Under the pieces are notes generated by a model. The model ran no database searches, was not told the origin of the DNA, and saw nothing but the letters and a program-made list of their open reading frames with translations. A DNA stretch of 64,000 nucleotides from Xylanibacillus composti (lineage in GTDB: Bacteria; Bacillota; Bacilli; Paenibacillales; K13), in the NCBI RefSeq assembly GCF_018403685.1, contig NZ_BOVK01000041.1, forward strand, positions 46,199-110,198. The letters are read 5' to 3'. How positions within the stretch are numbered: the first letter of the stretch is position 1; each line of letters begins with the position of its first letter. The translations under genes were made by a program, and so were the position numbers. Below, in pieces: positions 1 to 7,495 of this stretch.

Positions 1-228
1 CAGATAGACGTCAAAGTAAATGCCGTAAGACGGAATCCAAGGCATTGACGCCTCCACGCTCACGTGGCTGGAAACCTTGCCGATTTGCGAGAGCAGGCTA
101 ATCAGCAGCGCGATTGGCAGCGGAAGAACCGCCCATCCAATATGCAATTTGGGAAAAGCCTTATGTATGACCGGTATGAACACCGTCGCCAAAAATGGCG
201 CGAGAACAATCAAATGCAACCACGACAC
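1..228 (-). CDS. mrpA: Na+/H+ antiporter subunit A, N-terminal part
   Basis: This is the first 76 codons of a gene that runs off the left edge. The translation (SWLHLIVLAPFLATVF at the start, then HIGWAVLPLPIALLIS) resembles the N-terminus of MrpA/MnhA, the large NuoL-like subunit of the multi-subunit Na+/H+ antiporter. That protein works in the membrane in pH and sodium homeostasis. Two hydrophobic segments are visible. I chose the GTG start at 228 because GGAGGG at 237-242 lies 8 nt upstream. A TATAAT-like -10 hexamer at 265-270 could be its promoter, but no clear -35 is seen. The family call rests on remembered N-terminal similarity, and the remaining subunits would lie outside the window. 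Confidence 0.75.
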   Translation of the reverse strand, partial: MSWLHLIVLAPFLATVFIPVIHKAFPKLHIGWAVLPLPIALLISLLSQIGKVSSHVSVEASMPWIPSYGIYFDVYL

Positions 229-461
229 AGTCGATACCCTCCAGTTAAAGTTTGGCTGTACCTCATTATATATGATGTCGAAACCAGATGCACATACTCA
301 AGGAAAGCTACCCCGCTCCATCGCGAAAATCGCGCCGTCGTCTTGTGGCCGTGCTTGGCCGATTTATGAAAATCTTTACTCCCATGCATAATCTCCTCCC
401 TTCTTGCGCATGCTTAGGAACAAATATAACCCACGATCAAAAAAAAGGAGACAGCCCCACC

Positions 462-698
462 ATGCTGAAACGGTCCAAAATTGTAACCGGTCTCGGCATT
501 TTCTTGATTCTGTGGTTGACCGCCTGGTATCTACACGGCATGCTCGCGGAGCATCACTATCCGCCTCCACACTCCGATGAAACGCGCTCGCTGCAAGTGG
601 AGGCCGACAACGCCTCATTCGGCCCTCGCGAATATATCCGTATCCGCAAAGCTGAATGGAATCAAGAGGAGCAACTTGAGACCTTGCCCAAGCCGTAG
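462..698 (+). CDS. small single-pass membrane protein, unknown function
   Basis: A 78-residue ORF with a good ribosome binding site (AAAGGAG at 444-450). It has a basic N-terminus followed by one hydrophobic segment at about residues 8-27 and a hydrophilic, charged C-terminal tail. This suggests a bitopic protein, or one with an uncleaved signal anchor. I do not recognise a family. It lies divergently from mrpA and ends 29 nt before a bidirectional terminator shared with bofC. The ATG at 462 is preferred over the longer open frame starting at 288 because only the later start has a Shine-Dalgarno sequence. Confidence 0.55.
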   Translation: MLKRSKIVTGLGIFLILWLTAWYLHGMLAEHHYPPPHSDETRSLQVEADNASFGPREYIRIRKAEWNQEEQLETLPKP

Positions 699-727
699 CG
701 AGCGTTCCCTTCGCTCATCGCTGCATA

Positions 728-763
728 GAAAAGAGATAGCCAATCAACAGGCTATCTCTTTTC
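728..763. terminator. bidirectional rho-independent terminator
   Basis: A 14-bp perfect inverted repeat (728-741 with 750-763, stem GAAAAGAGATAGCC) around an 8-nt loop. It is A-rich on one side and T-rich on the other, so it can serve both the small plus-strand gene ending at 698 and bofC ending at 776. Confidence 0.85.
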
Positions 764-775
764 TTTACGCAACTG

Positions 776-1387
776 CTATAGGGCCGGTTTCAAAACTTTT
801 TCCGCATCCTCCACCGCATAATCGCTGAAAGTGGAAAGCACGCTGTTGTATTCAGCAAAGTCATTGACCTTGATACCGGCATATAACTGTTTCACCGTTT
901 CGCTGGGCAGGCTGCTTTCCAGGTATTCCACATTCAATTGGAAAAAGGTTTGAAGCACTTTGTCCTCTTCCGGCCTGCCATCAAATAAGGACAAATGCCC
1001 GCCTTGGTCCACGCCGAAATAAGCGTTCGATTTGCAATAGGGGGACAAGTCGTCGATCTGCTGCACGAAGCGAATCTCGCTGCCGGATCTTGTAAGCTGC
1101 CAGTCTGGATGCTCGGCGGCGAATTGCTCCACCTGGACTGCGCTCATCTGCCCGAGCGACTGTCGATCCTCGCCGCAAACATACTGATTTTCCAGCCAGA
1201 CATCATACACAGATTCCTCCAAATTCGATGCACCGGGGTCCCACACCTGCACGGCATCCTGATTGCTCCGATTGTCGGCAATCCCCAGAATCGCAATGAC
1301 GGTTACGAATAAGACGGCCAACGTCAGCCAGCTTTTTTTTCTGCGCAATCTTTTTTTGATGTGCCTCCATAGACGGGAAACATTCAC
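776..1387 (-). CDS. bofC: BofC-like intercompartmental signalling protein
   Basis: A 203-residue protein with a basic N-terminus, one membrane or signal segment (about residues 19-37) and a C-terminal domain resembling BofC. The matching stretch is the one around DDLSPYCKSNAYFG, followed by SLFDGRP and QTFFQLNVEYLES. In B. subtilis BofC is made in the forespore. It acts in the intermembrane space and restrains SpoIVB-dependent activation of pro-sigma-K processing by the SpoIVFB complex, which is also encoded in this window. The start is a GTG at 1387 with an AAGGGGA ribosome binding site. A sigma-G-like promoter lies directly upstream, inside the safA 3' end. The family call is good; the role is inferred from the family. 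Confidence 0.8.
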   Translation of the reverse strand: MNVSRLWRHIKKRLRRKKSWLTLAVLFVTVIAILGIADNRSNQDAVQVWDPGASNLEESVYDVWLENQYVCGEDRQSLGQMSAVQVEQFAAEHPDWQLTRSGSEIRFVQQIDDLSPYCKSNAYFGVDQGGHLSLFDGRPEEDKVLQTFFQLNVEYLESSLPSETVKQLYAGIKVNDFAEYNSVLSTFSDYAVEDAEKVLKPAL

Positions 1388-1417
1388 TGCAATCCCCTTC
1401 TTATCCTGCTTTTTTTA

Positions 1418-1447
1418 CAGTATGGGCAAGGGGACGGCAGAATATGC
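1418..1447 (-). promoter_or_regulatory. sigma-G-like promoter of bofC
   Basis: On the minus strand the -35 element GCATA (1443-1447) is followed by an 18-nt spacer and the -10 element CATACTG (1418-1424). The sigma-G consensus is GHATR-N18-CATNNTA; only the last -10 base differs. The element lies 31 nt upstream of the bofC start, as expected for a forespore gene. Confidence 0.6.
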
Positions 1448-1455
1448 GCGACTGG

Positions 1456-2460
1456 TTACAAATTAATCCACGGTGTATTTTTTGATTTTGCTGCTGTTTT
1501 ACCTGCGCGGCTATGCGTCCGCGCCTTCCGCTTTAATTTTTTGGCGCGTTGCTGCTTCGGAGCCGCAGCTTCCGCAGTCTGCGCTTCCCGATCCTGTTCT
1601 GTCCCTTCTTCCGCTCTATAGTCTTGGTCCTGGCTATCGCCATTGGCGAATGCTTCCTCCCCGTTGCGCGTATACGGCGCATAGGACGCAAAGGGAGAAT
1701 AAGACGTATACGGTGAATAGGCAGGCGGAGAGTAGGCAGATGGCGTTTGCTCATAAGCTGTACCGTACGCATACGGCGTCATATACGTCATAGGAGGATA
1801 GTAGCTGCCAGCGGGCTGCATCCAATAAGGGGACGCTTGGTACGAATACGGCGGTGCCGCAATTGGATAAGGAACAGCCATTGTCTCTGCGTAGCTGCTT
1901 GGGGACGTACCCATGCAGGAATGGCACTGGCGGCTCTCCTCATTTTGTGCTTGCTTCTGGCCTAATCCAGGATAGTGCGGCTCCATGCCAGCCCATTCAT
2001 AGGGAACGCCCCAAGGCTGTTCAGCCATGCCCGGGATTTCGGGCAATTCATGAAAGGAACCGGCTTCGTACGCCGGAACATTCCCTTGATGAAAGGGATG
2101 TTTGGCATGACCCGCATCGGCTGCGTCCTGTTGCGCGTTGTTCTTGTCATTCTGCTGTTCATTCATTGGCGCCTCCGCTTCCTCGGCCTCATCATCTTCC
2201 ACTTGATCCACTGGCTGTTCCGCGTCCAGCACCTCATATTCATAATCCAGCTCCGACTTCGAATCTCTGGCCCCCGGACCATACATTTGCGAGACAGTGG
2301 CATGAGGGGGGGCAGACGGCACCTTGAGCTTCGTTCCCGGCTGCAGGCGCGCCGGATCAACAAGCTGGGGGTTTGCCGTATAAATCGTTGCTGCATCCAC
2401 CCCATATTTGGCGGCCAGCCCGTTTAAGGTATCTCCTTTTTTCACGATATGGATTTTCAC
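1456..2460 (-). CDS. safA: SafA-like LysM spore coat morphogenetic protein
   Basis: A 334-residue protein starting at GTG 2460, with a strong GGAGGAGG (2468-2475) 7 nt upstream. Residues 1-46 form one LysM domain (HIVKKGDTLNGLAAKYGVDA), which binds peptidoglycan or cortex. An acidic Asp/Glu/Gln-rich linker follows. A long low-complexity Tyr/Pro/Ser region (PYSYQ, YSPPAYSPYTSYSP) and a Lys/Arg-rich C-terminus complete it. This layout matches SafA, which assembles the inner spore coat at the cortex-coat interface. The position beside bofC and pheA/pheB also matches the B. subtilis region. A weak sigma-E-like -10 (CATAGACT, 2490-2497) lies upstream. The Tyr-rich repeats diverge freely in this family, so the call rests on the LysM domain and the neighbourhood. 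Confidence 0.7.
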   Translation of the reverse strand: MKIHIVKKGDTLNGLAAKYGVDAATIYTANPQLVDPARLQPGTKLKVPSAPPHATVSQMYGPGARDSKSELDYEYEVLDAEQPVDQVEDDEAEEAEAPMNEQQNDKNNAQQDAADAGHAKHPFHQGNVPAYEAGSFHELPEIPGMAEQPWGVPYEWAGMEPHYPGLGQKQAQNEESRQCHSCMGTSPSSYAETMAVPYPIAAPPYSYQASPYWMQPAGSYYPPMTYMTPYAYGTAYEQTPSAYSPPAYSPYTSYSPFASYAPYTRNGEEAFANGDSQDQDYRAEEGTEQDREAQTAEAAAPKQQRAKKLKRKARTHSRAGKTAAKSKNTPWINL

Positions 2461-2612
2461 TTTGGAACCTCCTCCGAAAAATCTATTACAGTCTATGCGC
2501 CAATTGGGCATTTGACATCATAAATTTTCAAACGTGCAGCCTGACGACCTCCGTCCGTGCAGTTCAAAGCAGAAAAGAGAGATGCTAACGTGACGCATTC
2601 CTCATGTTCACG

Positions 2613-2653
2613 AAAAAAAAGCCCGGTTCATGCGCCGCACGCACAACCAGACT
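2613..2653 (-). terminator. terminator after ilvE
   Basis: On the minus strand AGTCTGGTT (2645-2653) pairs, with G-U wobbles, with AACCGGGCT (2620-2628), followed by a run of eight T (2613-2620). It ends the hom-thrB-pheA-ilvE cluster. Confidence 0.75.
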
Positions 2654-2680
2654 TTTGTGTCCAAATAAGCCCCTATTCGT

Positions 2681-3559
2681 TTAGTCAAAAACCTTTACGC
2701 CGTCCTGATCCACGATTCCCCGGAATTCTTGCAGCAATCGAGTCGTAACCGGACCCGCCTTGCCTTCGCCAATGATGCGGCCGTCAACCTCGCGCACCGC
2801 AATGACTTCTGCCGCTGTGCCGGTCAGGAACACCTCATCGGCAATATAGACATCATGCAGGGCAAACGGCTCTTCCTTCACTTTATAGCCGACCCTTTCG
2901 CAAATTTCCATAATCGCCGCGCGCGTAATGCCTTCCAGTGCGCCAACATAGCTTGGCGGTGTGGTAAGCACGCCATTTTTTACAATGAAGATGTTGTCGC
3001 CGGAGCCTTCTGCCACATATCCCTGCGAGTTGAGCATCAGCGCTTCCCCGACACCGGCCAGGTTCGCCTGAATCTTGACCAGAATATTGTTCAGATAGTT
3101 CAGCGATTTGATCTTCGGATTCAAGGCATCCGGCACGTTGCGTCTTGTGGAGACGGATACGATCTTCAAGCCGTTCACATACGCCTCTTCCGGGTAGATG
3201 GCAAGCTGCTCCACTATAATGATGACGTTCGCTTTGGGCGCGCGACGCGGATCCAGACCCAGATCGCCAGGGCCACGCGAAACAACCAGCCGGATCTATC
3301 CATCTCGCAGGCCGTTGCGGCGCACCGACTCTATAAGCGCATGCTGCATCTCATCGTAGGAAAGCGGAATTTTCAAGTCAATCGACTTGGCCGAGTCATA
3401 CAGCCGATCCAAGTGTTCCTTGCATTTGAAAATGTTGCCGTTATAAATCCGAATGCCTTCGAAGATGCCGTCCCCATACAAAAAGCCGTGATCATATACC
3501 GAGACTTTGGCGTCTTCCTTTGCGACAAATTCCCCATTAAGGTAAATCCATTGCGCCAT
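2681..3559 (-). pseudogene. ilvE: branched-chain amino acid aminotransferase with in-frame amber codon
   Basis: A class IV PLP-dependent aminotransferase interrupted by a single in-frame TAG. Codons 1-87 ([11 protein letters not shown]... to NGLRDG) and codons 89-292 (IRLVVSRGPG onward) are in the same frame. Codon 88, at 3296-3298, reads TAG where the family normally has Tyr in DGYIRLVVSRGPG. The rest looks intact, including the presumed PLP lysine near residue 151 (KIKSLNYLNN) and a correct C-terminus. IlvE transfers amino groups between branched-chain 2-oxo acids and glutamate. The gene starts right after the pheA stop, with GGAGGTG inside pheA as ribosome binding site. As read, the product would be an 87-residue fragment without the lysine. 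A sequencing error or a recent nonsense mutation are both possible. Confidence 0.85.
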
Positions 3560-4434
3560 CTAACCTTGCACCTCCGTATTTACGCTTTCGTAAGAATAAC
3601 ATTGATAAGAGCCGAGAATCCTTACCTGACAGCCAATCGCCTCTACTTCCTGCAGGGCGGCAGGCAACAAGACTGAATCCATGGTCTCTTCAATATCGAT
3701 ATAGAAAAATAACTGCCAAGCTTCTTCTTCGTCGGCCTCGATTCGATCTTGGACAAATTGATGCGCCTCCATGCAAAAGCGGATAGCACCTGGTGGAGCG
3801 CGCCAGGATAGTCCTCAGGCAGCGTCACCAAAATTGTCGTTTTGGCTTGTCCGGCCGACGGATGATGGAACGCCCGATTGCCGACAAGGATGAACCGGGT
3901 AAAGTTGTTATGGTGGTCTGTTATATTATGCGCCAGCACCTGCAGCCCATAACGCTCTGCCGCAAGCTGAGTGCCGATCGCGGCCAGTTGTTCCGTATGC
4001 TTTTGCTGTACCGTTCGCACACCTTCAGCCGTGCTTGCAACATGCTCAAACTCCACATCGGGCAGCTCCCGCTTGAGAAATTCTCTGCACTGCGCGATGG
4101 CGACAGGAATGGACACGATTTTGCGAACATGGCCTACCCCGCTTCCATGCGGGTTGGGGAATCCGATCAAATGCTGGACAGAAGGGTACACCCATTCGGC
4201 TTGGATGGGCAATTCATTCTCATGCACGAGAAAATCAAGATGAGGATTGACGGAGCCGTCAATCGTATTCTCAATCGGAATCACGCTCAAGTCGGTATCG
4301 CCGCGCACCGTCGCAAGAAAGACATCCGCGATGGTCGGGTAGGGAGAAAATGACGCACCTTGCCCTGCAAAAATACAATTCGCCGCCTCGTGGGATACGG
4401 TGCCCTCCGGTCCAAGATACGCGATCCGCATCAT
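3560..4434 (-). pseudogene. pheA: prephenate dehydratase, frameshifted in the ACT domain
   Basis: Prephenate dehydratase makes phenylpyruvate in phenylalanine synthesis. The N-terminal catalytic domain is complete, including the TRF motif in NNFTRFILVG. The regulatory ACT domain begins normally (ESRP motif), but the frame changes after LGSYF. The continuing sequence (FFYIDIEETMDSVLLP to the C-terminus, stop at 3560) is in another frame. The shift sits in a five-T run (A5 at 3705-3709 on the plus strand); six T would restore a 291-residue protein. As read, translation gives 263 residues with a foreign tail. The start ATG at 4434 overlaps the thrB stop as ATGA, so the two are translationally coupled. 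A homopolymer sequencing error is as likely as a real lesion. Confidence 0.85.
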
Positions 4435-5402
4435 GTGCTGACTTCTCCTTTAATGTTTTCGATTAATGTACACTTTCCGTCATAATGTGTCAATACTTGA
4501 GCGCCCTCCGTACAAGGCTCAAGCCAAATCGCTTCAGCCTCAATGCCATTGGCGCGGAACGTCTCCAGCATGAAGCGCTCCAGTCTGTCGTGAGCCTCTG
4601 CGGTACGATCCACCAAAGCTAGCAGGGTCGGACCAGCGCCGCTTAGGGCTGCGCCCAGTGCGCCGTACGCGGGAGCCTGCTCCAATATTTCCGGCATTCC
4701 GGGAATCAGCTGCATCCGGTACGGCTGGTGCAGCGAATCCTTCATCGCATGGCTAAGCACATCCAGGCGTCCTGTGCTCAGTGCAGCTACCAGCAGGGAG
4801 CTTCTGCTAATATTGGAGACTGCCTCTTTCATCTCTACGGCGGCCGGCAGCACGCTTCGCGCTTTGGCCGTAGACAGATGGAACTTCGGAATGACGGCCA
4901 AGCCTTTCAGCCGCGGATCCGGCTCTATGCGTATGGCCTCAGCCCGTTCCCCGTCCCAGCTGGCCACGACTATTCCGCCAAACAGAGCCGCTCCTACATT
5001 ATCCGGGTGCTTTTCCAGGCGAGTCGCCATCTGGAACAGCTCATCGTCGCAGAAGGGGCGTCCTGCCAGCTCGTTGGCCGCCACCAGCGCGCCCACTATC
5101 GCAGCGGCACTGCTGCCCAGACCTCTCGTCAGCGGAATTTCGCTGTATATGCCGATGCGCAATGGCCGGCTTGGCTCGCCCGCAGCAGCAAGCAAATTTT
5201 GGGCAACCTCATACATCAGGTTGCTTTCATTAGCCGGCACACCCTCCAGATGATCGCCGTATAGTTCGACTTCTGGCGCTGCAGCCCAGGACATCTCTAC
5301 CCAGGCGTACAGATTCAATGCCATGCCCAATGTGTCAAAGCCGGGTCCCAGGTTTGCGGTGCTGGCCGGAACCCGTACATACACTCGTTGTTCATTGCTC
5401 AT
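4431..5402 (-). CDS. thrB: homoserine kinase
   Basis: A 323-residue GHMP-family kinase that phosphorylates homoserine with ATP, the first dedicated step towards threonine. The N-terminal motif VPASTANLGPGFDTLG, the phosphate loop PLTRGLGSSAAA and the C-terminal ALSGAGPTLLAL motif are all present. Length is normal. It follows hom after 45 nt and overlaps pheA by 4 nt. Threonine synthase (thrC), which often lies between hom and thrB, is absent here and must be encoded elsewhere. Confidence 0.95.
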   Translation of the reverse strand: MSNEQRVYVRVPASTANLGPGFDTLGMALNLYAWVEMSWAAAPEVELYGDHLEGVPANESNLMYEVAQNLLAAAGEPSRPLRIGIYSEIPLTRGLGSSAAAIVGALVAANELAGRPFCDDELFQMATRLEKHPDNVGAALFGGIVVASWDGERAEAIRIEPDPRLKGLAVIPKFHLSTAKARSVLPAAVEMKEAVSNISRSSLLVAALSTGRLDVLSHAMKDSLHQPYRMQLIPGMPEILEQAPAYGALGAALSGAGPTLLALVDRTAEAHDRLERFMLETFRANGIEAEAIWLEPCTEGAQVLTHYDGKCTLIENIKGEVST

Positions 5403-5447
5403 TGCTGTCCTCCACGGTTAGGAAATAGTTCAATACGGGCTGCCGCC

Positions 5448-6734
5448 TCAGCCTTCCACCCGGTATACGCTCTTGATCAGCTGAACAACATCCAGCTGTT
5501 CCAGCTCCGCCAATACCCGATTCATGCCAGCACGGCTGGCATCATGCGTGATGATGATAATTTCCGCAAGCGGATTATGCTCATTCGGCTGCTGCAGAAC
5601 CGATTCCAGGCTGACGTCATGCTTGGCGAACACTTGCGTAATTTGCGAAAGCACCCCAGCCCGATCAGCCACATGCAGCAGCAAAAAGTTTTTGCTGACG
5701 ACCTGCTCGTCGCTCATCAGTTTTTTCTCATTGTAGGGAGCAAGACTCGTCTTGCCGCTGACGCCGAGCATGATGTTGCGGGCGATGGCGACAAGATCCG
5801 AAACGACCGAGGTTGCAGTGGGCATTTCACCCGCGCCGGGTCCGTAGAACATCGTTTCGCCAACGGCTTCTCCATACACATACACTGCGTTGAACACGCC
5901 GTTTACAGATGCAAGCGGATGCGTCTGTTTGACCATGGTCGGCTGCACGCTAAGGCTGATCGCGTCATTCTTTCGCTCTGCAATGCCAAGCAGCTTGATT
6001 TCATAGCCCAGTCTCTGCCCATATAAAATGTCTTCTTTGCTTACTTGGCTGATGCCCTTGACCGAAACATCCTCCATGGCCACATGAGTATGAAAGCCGA
6101 GCGTCCCCAGAATGGCCATTTTGTATGCCGCGTCCATCCCTTCGACATCCGAGGTAGGGTCTGCCTCCGCATAGCCAAGCTGCTGCGCTTCCCTGAGCAC
6201 TTCCTCGTAAGAAGCGCCTTCCTGACTCATCTTGGACAAAATGTAGTTGGTCGTCCCATTGACGATGCCCATGATTTTGGTAATGCGATCCGAAGAGAAT
6301 CCATTCACCAAGGTGCGCAGGATCGGTATCCCCCCGGCGACACTTGCCTCATAGAGCACATCGCACTGCTTCTCAGCGGCCTGAGCCAATATTTCGGCGC
6401 CGTGCTGCGCCATCAAGTCCTTGTTCGCCGTCACGACATGCTTCCCGCGCGCAATCGCCTGGAGCATCAGCTCTTTCGCCTGCGCTATGCCGCCCATAAC
6501 CTCAATGACAATATCGATATCGGGATTGTCTATAATGTCGGCCGGATCCTCCGTCAACTTGGCTGTTGGCAGAGGAATGGACCTTTGCTTGCGCTTATCC
6601 TTGACCAGAATCTGTTCAATCTCAATCGGACAGCCTACCTTGCGCTGCAAATCTTCCTGATGCCCTTCAACGATCCGAACGACGCCGGTACCGACTGTGC
6701 CTAAACCGAGAAGCCCAACTTTGATCGATTTCAT
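5448..6734 (-). CDS. hom: homoserine dehydrogenase
   Basis: A 428-residue NAD(P)H-dependent homoserine dehydrogenase that reduces aspartate semialdehyde to homoserine. It has the Rossmann motif GLLGLGTVGTGVV at the N-terminus, the catalytic domain (EASVAGGIPILRTL, NGTTNYIL) and a C-terminal ACT domain (ADRAGVLSQI) for feedback control. The start at 6734 is chosen over an upstream in-frame codon because GGGAGGAG lies 5 nt before it. A candidate promoter is at 6783-6812. The short leader contains a perfect 6-bp hairpin (GGTCTA with TAGACC, 6762-6777) that lacks a T-run. It leads the hom-thrB-pheA-ilvE cluster. Confidence 0.95.
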   Translation of the reverse strand: MKSIKVGLLGLGTVGTGVVRIVEGHQEDLQRKVGCPIEIEQILVKDKRKQRSIPLPTAKLTEDPADIIDNPDIDIVIEVMGGIAQAKELMLQAIARGKHVVTANKDLMAQHGAEILAQAAEKQCDVLYEASVAGGIPILRTLVNGFSSDRITKIMGIVNGTTNYILSKMSQEGASYEEVLREAQQLGYAEADPTSDVEGMDAAYKMAILGTLGFHTHVAMEDVSVKGISQVSKEDILYGQRLGYEIKLLGIAERKNDAISLSVQPTMVKQTHPLASVNGVFNAVYVYGEAVGETMFYGPGAGEMPTATSVVSDLVAIARNIMLGVSGKTSLAPYNEKKLMSDEQVVSKNFLLLHVADRAGVLSQITQVFAKHDVSLESVLQQPNEHNPLAEIIIITHDASRAGMNRVLAELEQLDVVQLIKSVYRVEG

Positions 6735-6782
6735 CGCTTCTCCTCCCATCCTTTACGTCCCGGTCTAGCCATAGACCTTATT

Positions 6783-6812
6783 ATTGTACACCCCGGGAAA
6801 TGGCAAGCGCAA
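6783..6812 (-). promoter_or_regulatory. candidate sigma-A promoter of hom
   Basis: TTGCGC (6807-6812), an 18-nt spacer and TACAAT (6783-6788) on the minus strand, upstream of hom. The -10 is good and the -35 is only half-matched. Confidence 0.4.
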
Positions 6813-6851
6813 CGCGAAATGCGCGCTCCGGCTTGCCACCGCCTGTCCTGT

Positions 6852-7337
6852 CTACCCGTGTCCGATCCAATCCGCCTGCTTGACTCCGTCCAGTCGCCTG
6901 AGCTCCTCCAGCAGGCGTCCAAGCGATTCCTTCATGCCAGACGTGTCGATTGTGACGACTACATTGGCCATGCCCTGCAGCGGTATCGTCTGGTGAATGG
7001 TCAGCACATTGCCCTGCCATGCCGCAATCATCAGCAGTACGTTCGACAATACGCCCGACCGGTGATGGAGTTCCATGGATACTGTCGCCAGGCGGCTCTG
7101 CTCATGCCGGTTCAGCTCATGGACGCCATCCTTGTACTTGTAGAAGGCGCTGCGGCTCAAGCCCGCCCGCTCCACTGCCTCGTAGACGGTCTTCGCTTCG
7201 CCGGTCGCCAGCAGCTGCTTGGCGCGGACTGTCTTCAGCACGCCTTCGGGAAGCATATCCTCACGAACCAAGTAGTATGTTCCGCCAGCGGATGATTCCT
7301 GAATGGACAACGCAATCAGTCCTCTCTTGGTGGACAT
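6852..7337 (-). CDS. pheB: ACT domain-containing protein PheB
   Basis: A 161-residue protein matching PheB of Bacillus. It has an N-terminal helix-turn-helix-like part (YYLVREDMLPEGVLKTVRAK, then AGLSRSAFYKYKDGV) and a C-terminal ACT domain (RSGVLSNVL, NVLTIHQTIPLQGMANV). The precise role is unknown; the name comes from linkage to pheA in B. subtilis, and regulation of aromatic or aspartate-family synthesis is an inference. The start at 7337 has AGGTG 7 nt upstream. The longer open frame to 7499 has no ribosome binding site and would cross the nasC terminator. Confidence 0.85.
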   Translation of the reverse strand: MSTKRGLIALSIQESSAGGTYYLVREDMLPEGVLKTVRAKQLLATGEAKTVYEAVERAGLSRSAFYKYKDGVHELNRHEQSRLATVSMELHHRSGVLSNVLLMIAAWQGNVLTIHQTIPLQGMANVVVTIDTSGMKESLGRLLEELRRLDGVKQADWIGHG

Positions 7338-7424
7338 TTGTTCACCTATAGTGGACATTATAATCGAATCCGGATGGACTGGCAATAGGCTGATGCCAAA
7401 CAGAATCGAACCGCTCCCGGGAAA

Positions 7425-7466
7425 ATAAAAAAACATGGCCGCTCCACACTGGGAGAGCAGCCATGT
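7425..7466 (-). terminator. terminator of the trpD-like/nasC unit
   Basis: On the minus strand ACATGGCTGCTC (7455-7466) pairs with GAGCGGCCATGT (7433-7444), one wobble, followed by seven T. It separates nasC from pheB. Confidence 0.85.
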
Positions 7467-7495
7467 CGGGCTGTTCCATACCGCTAGTTGCTGAT

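Noticed and set aside
219..389. Minus-strand 56-59-codon frame starting near 389 behind GGGAGGAG and overlapping the mrpA start
   Set aside because: The ribosome binding site is good, but the peptide has no recognisable features and the predicted mrpA -10 at 265-270 lies inside it. Kept only as a remote possibility.
3296..3298. Pyrrolysine or programmed recoding at the ilvE TAG
   Set aside because: No recoding signal or pyl gene is seen in the window, and the position is a conserved Tyr, so mutation or error is far more likely.
2729..3676. 315-codon open frame on the plus strand
   Set aside because: Antisense to ilvE/pheA without family resemblance. It is open partly because those genes lack certain codons.
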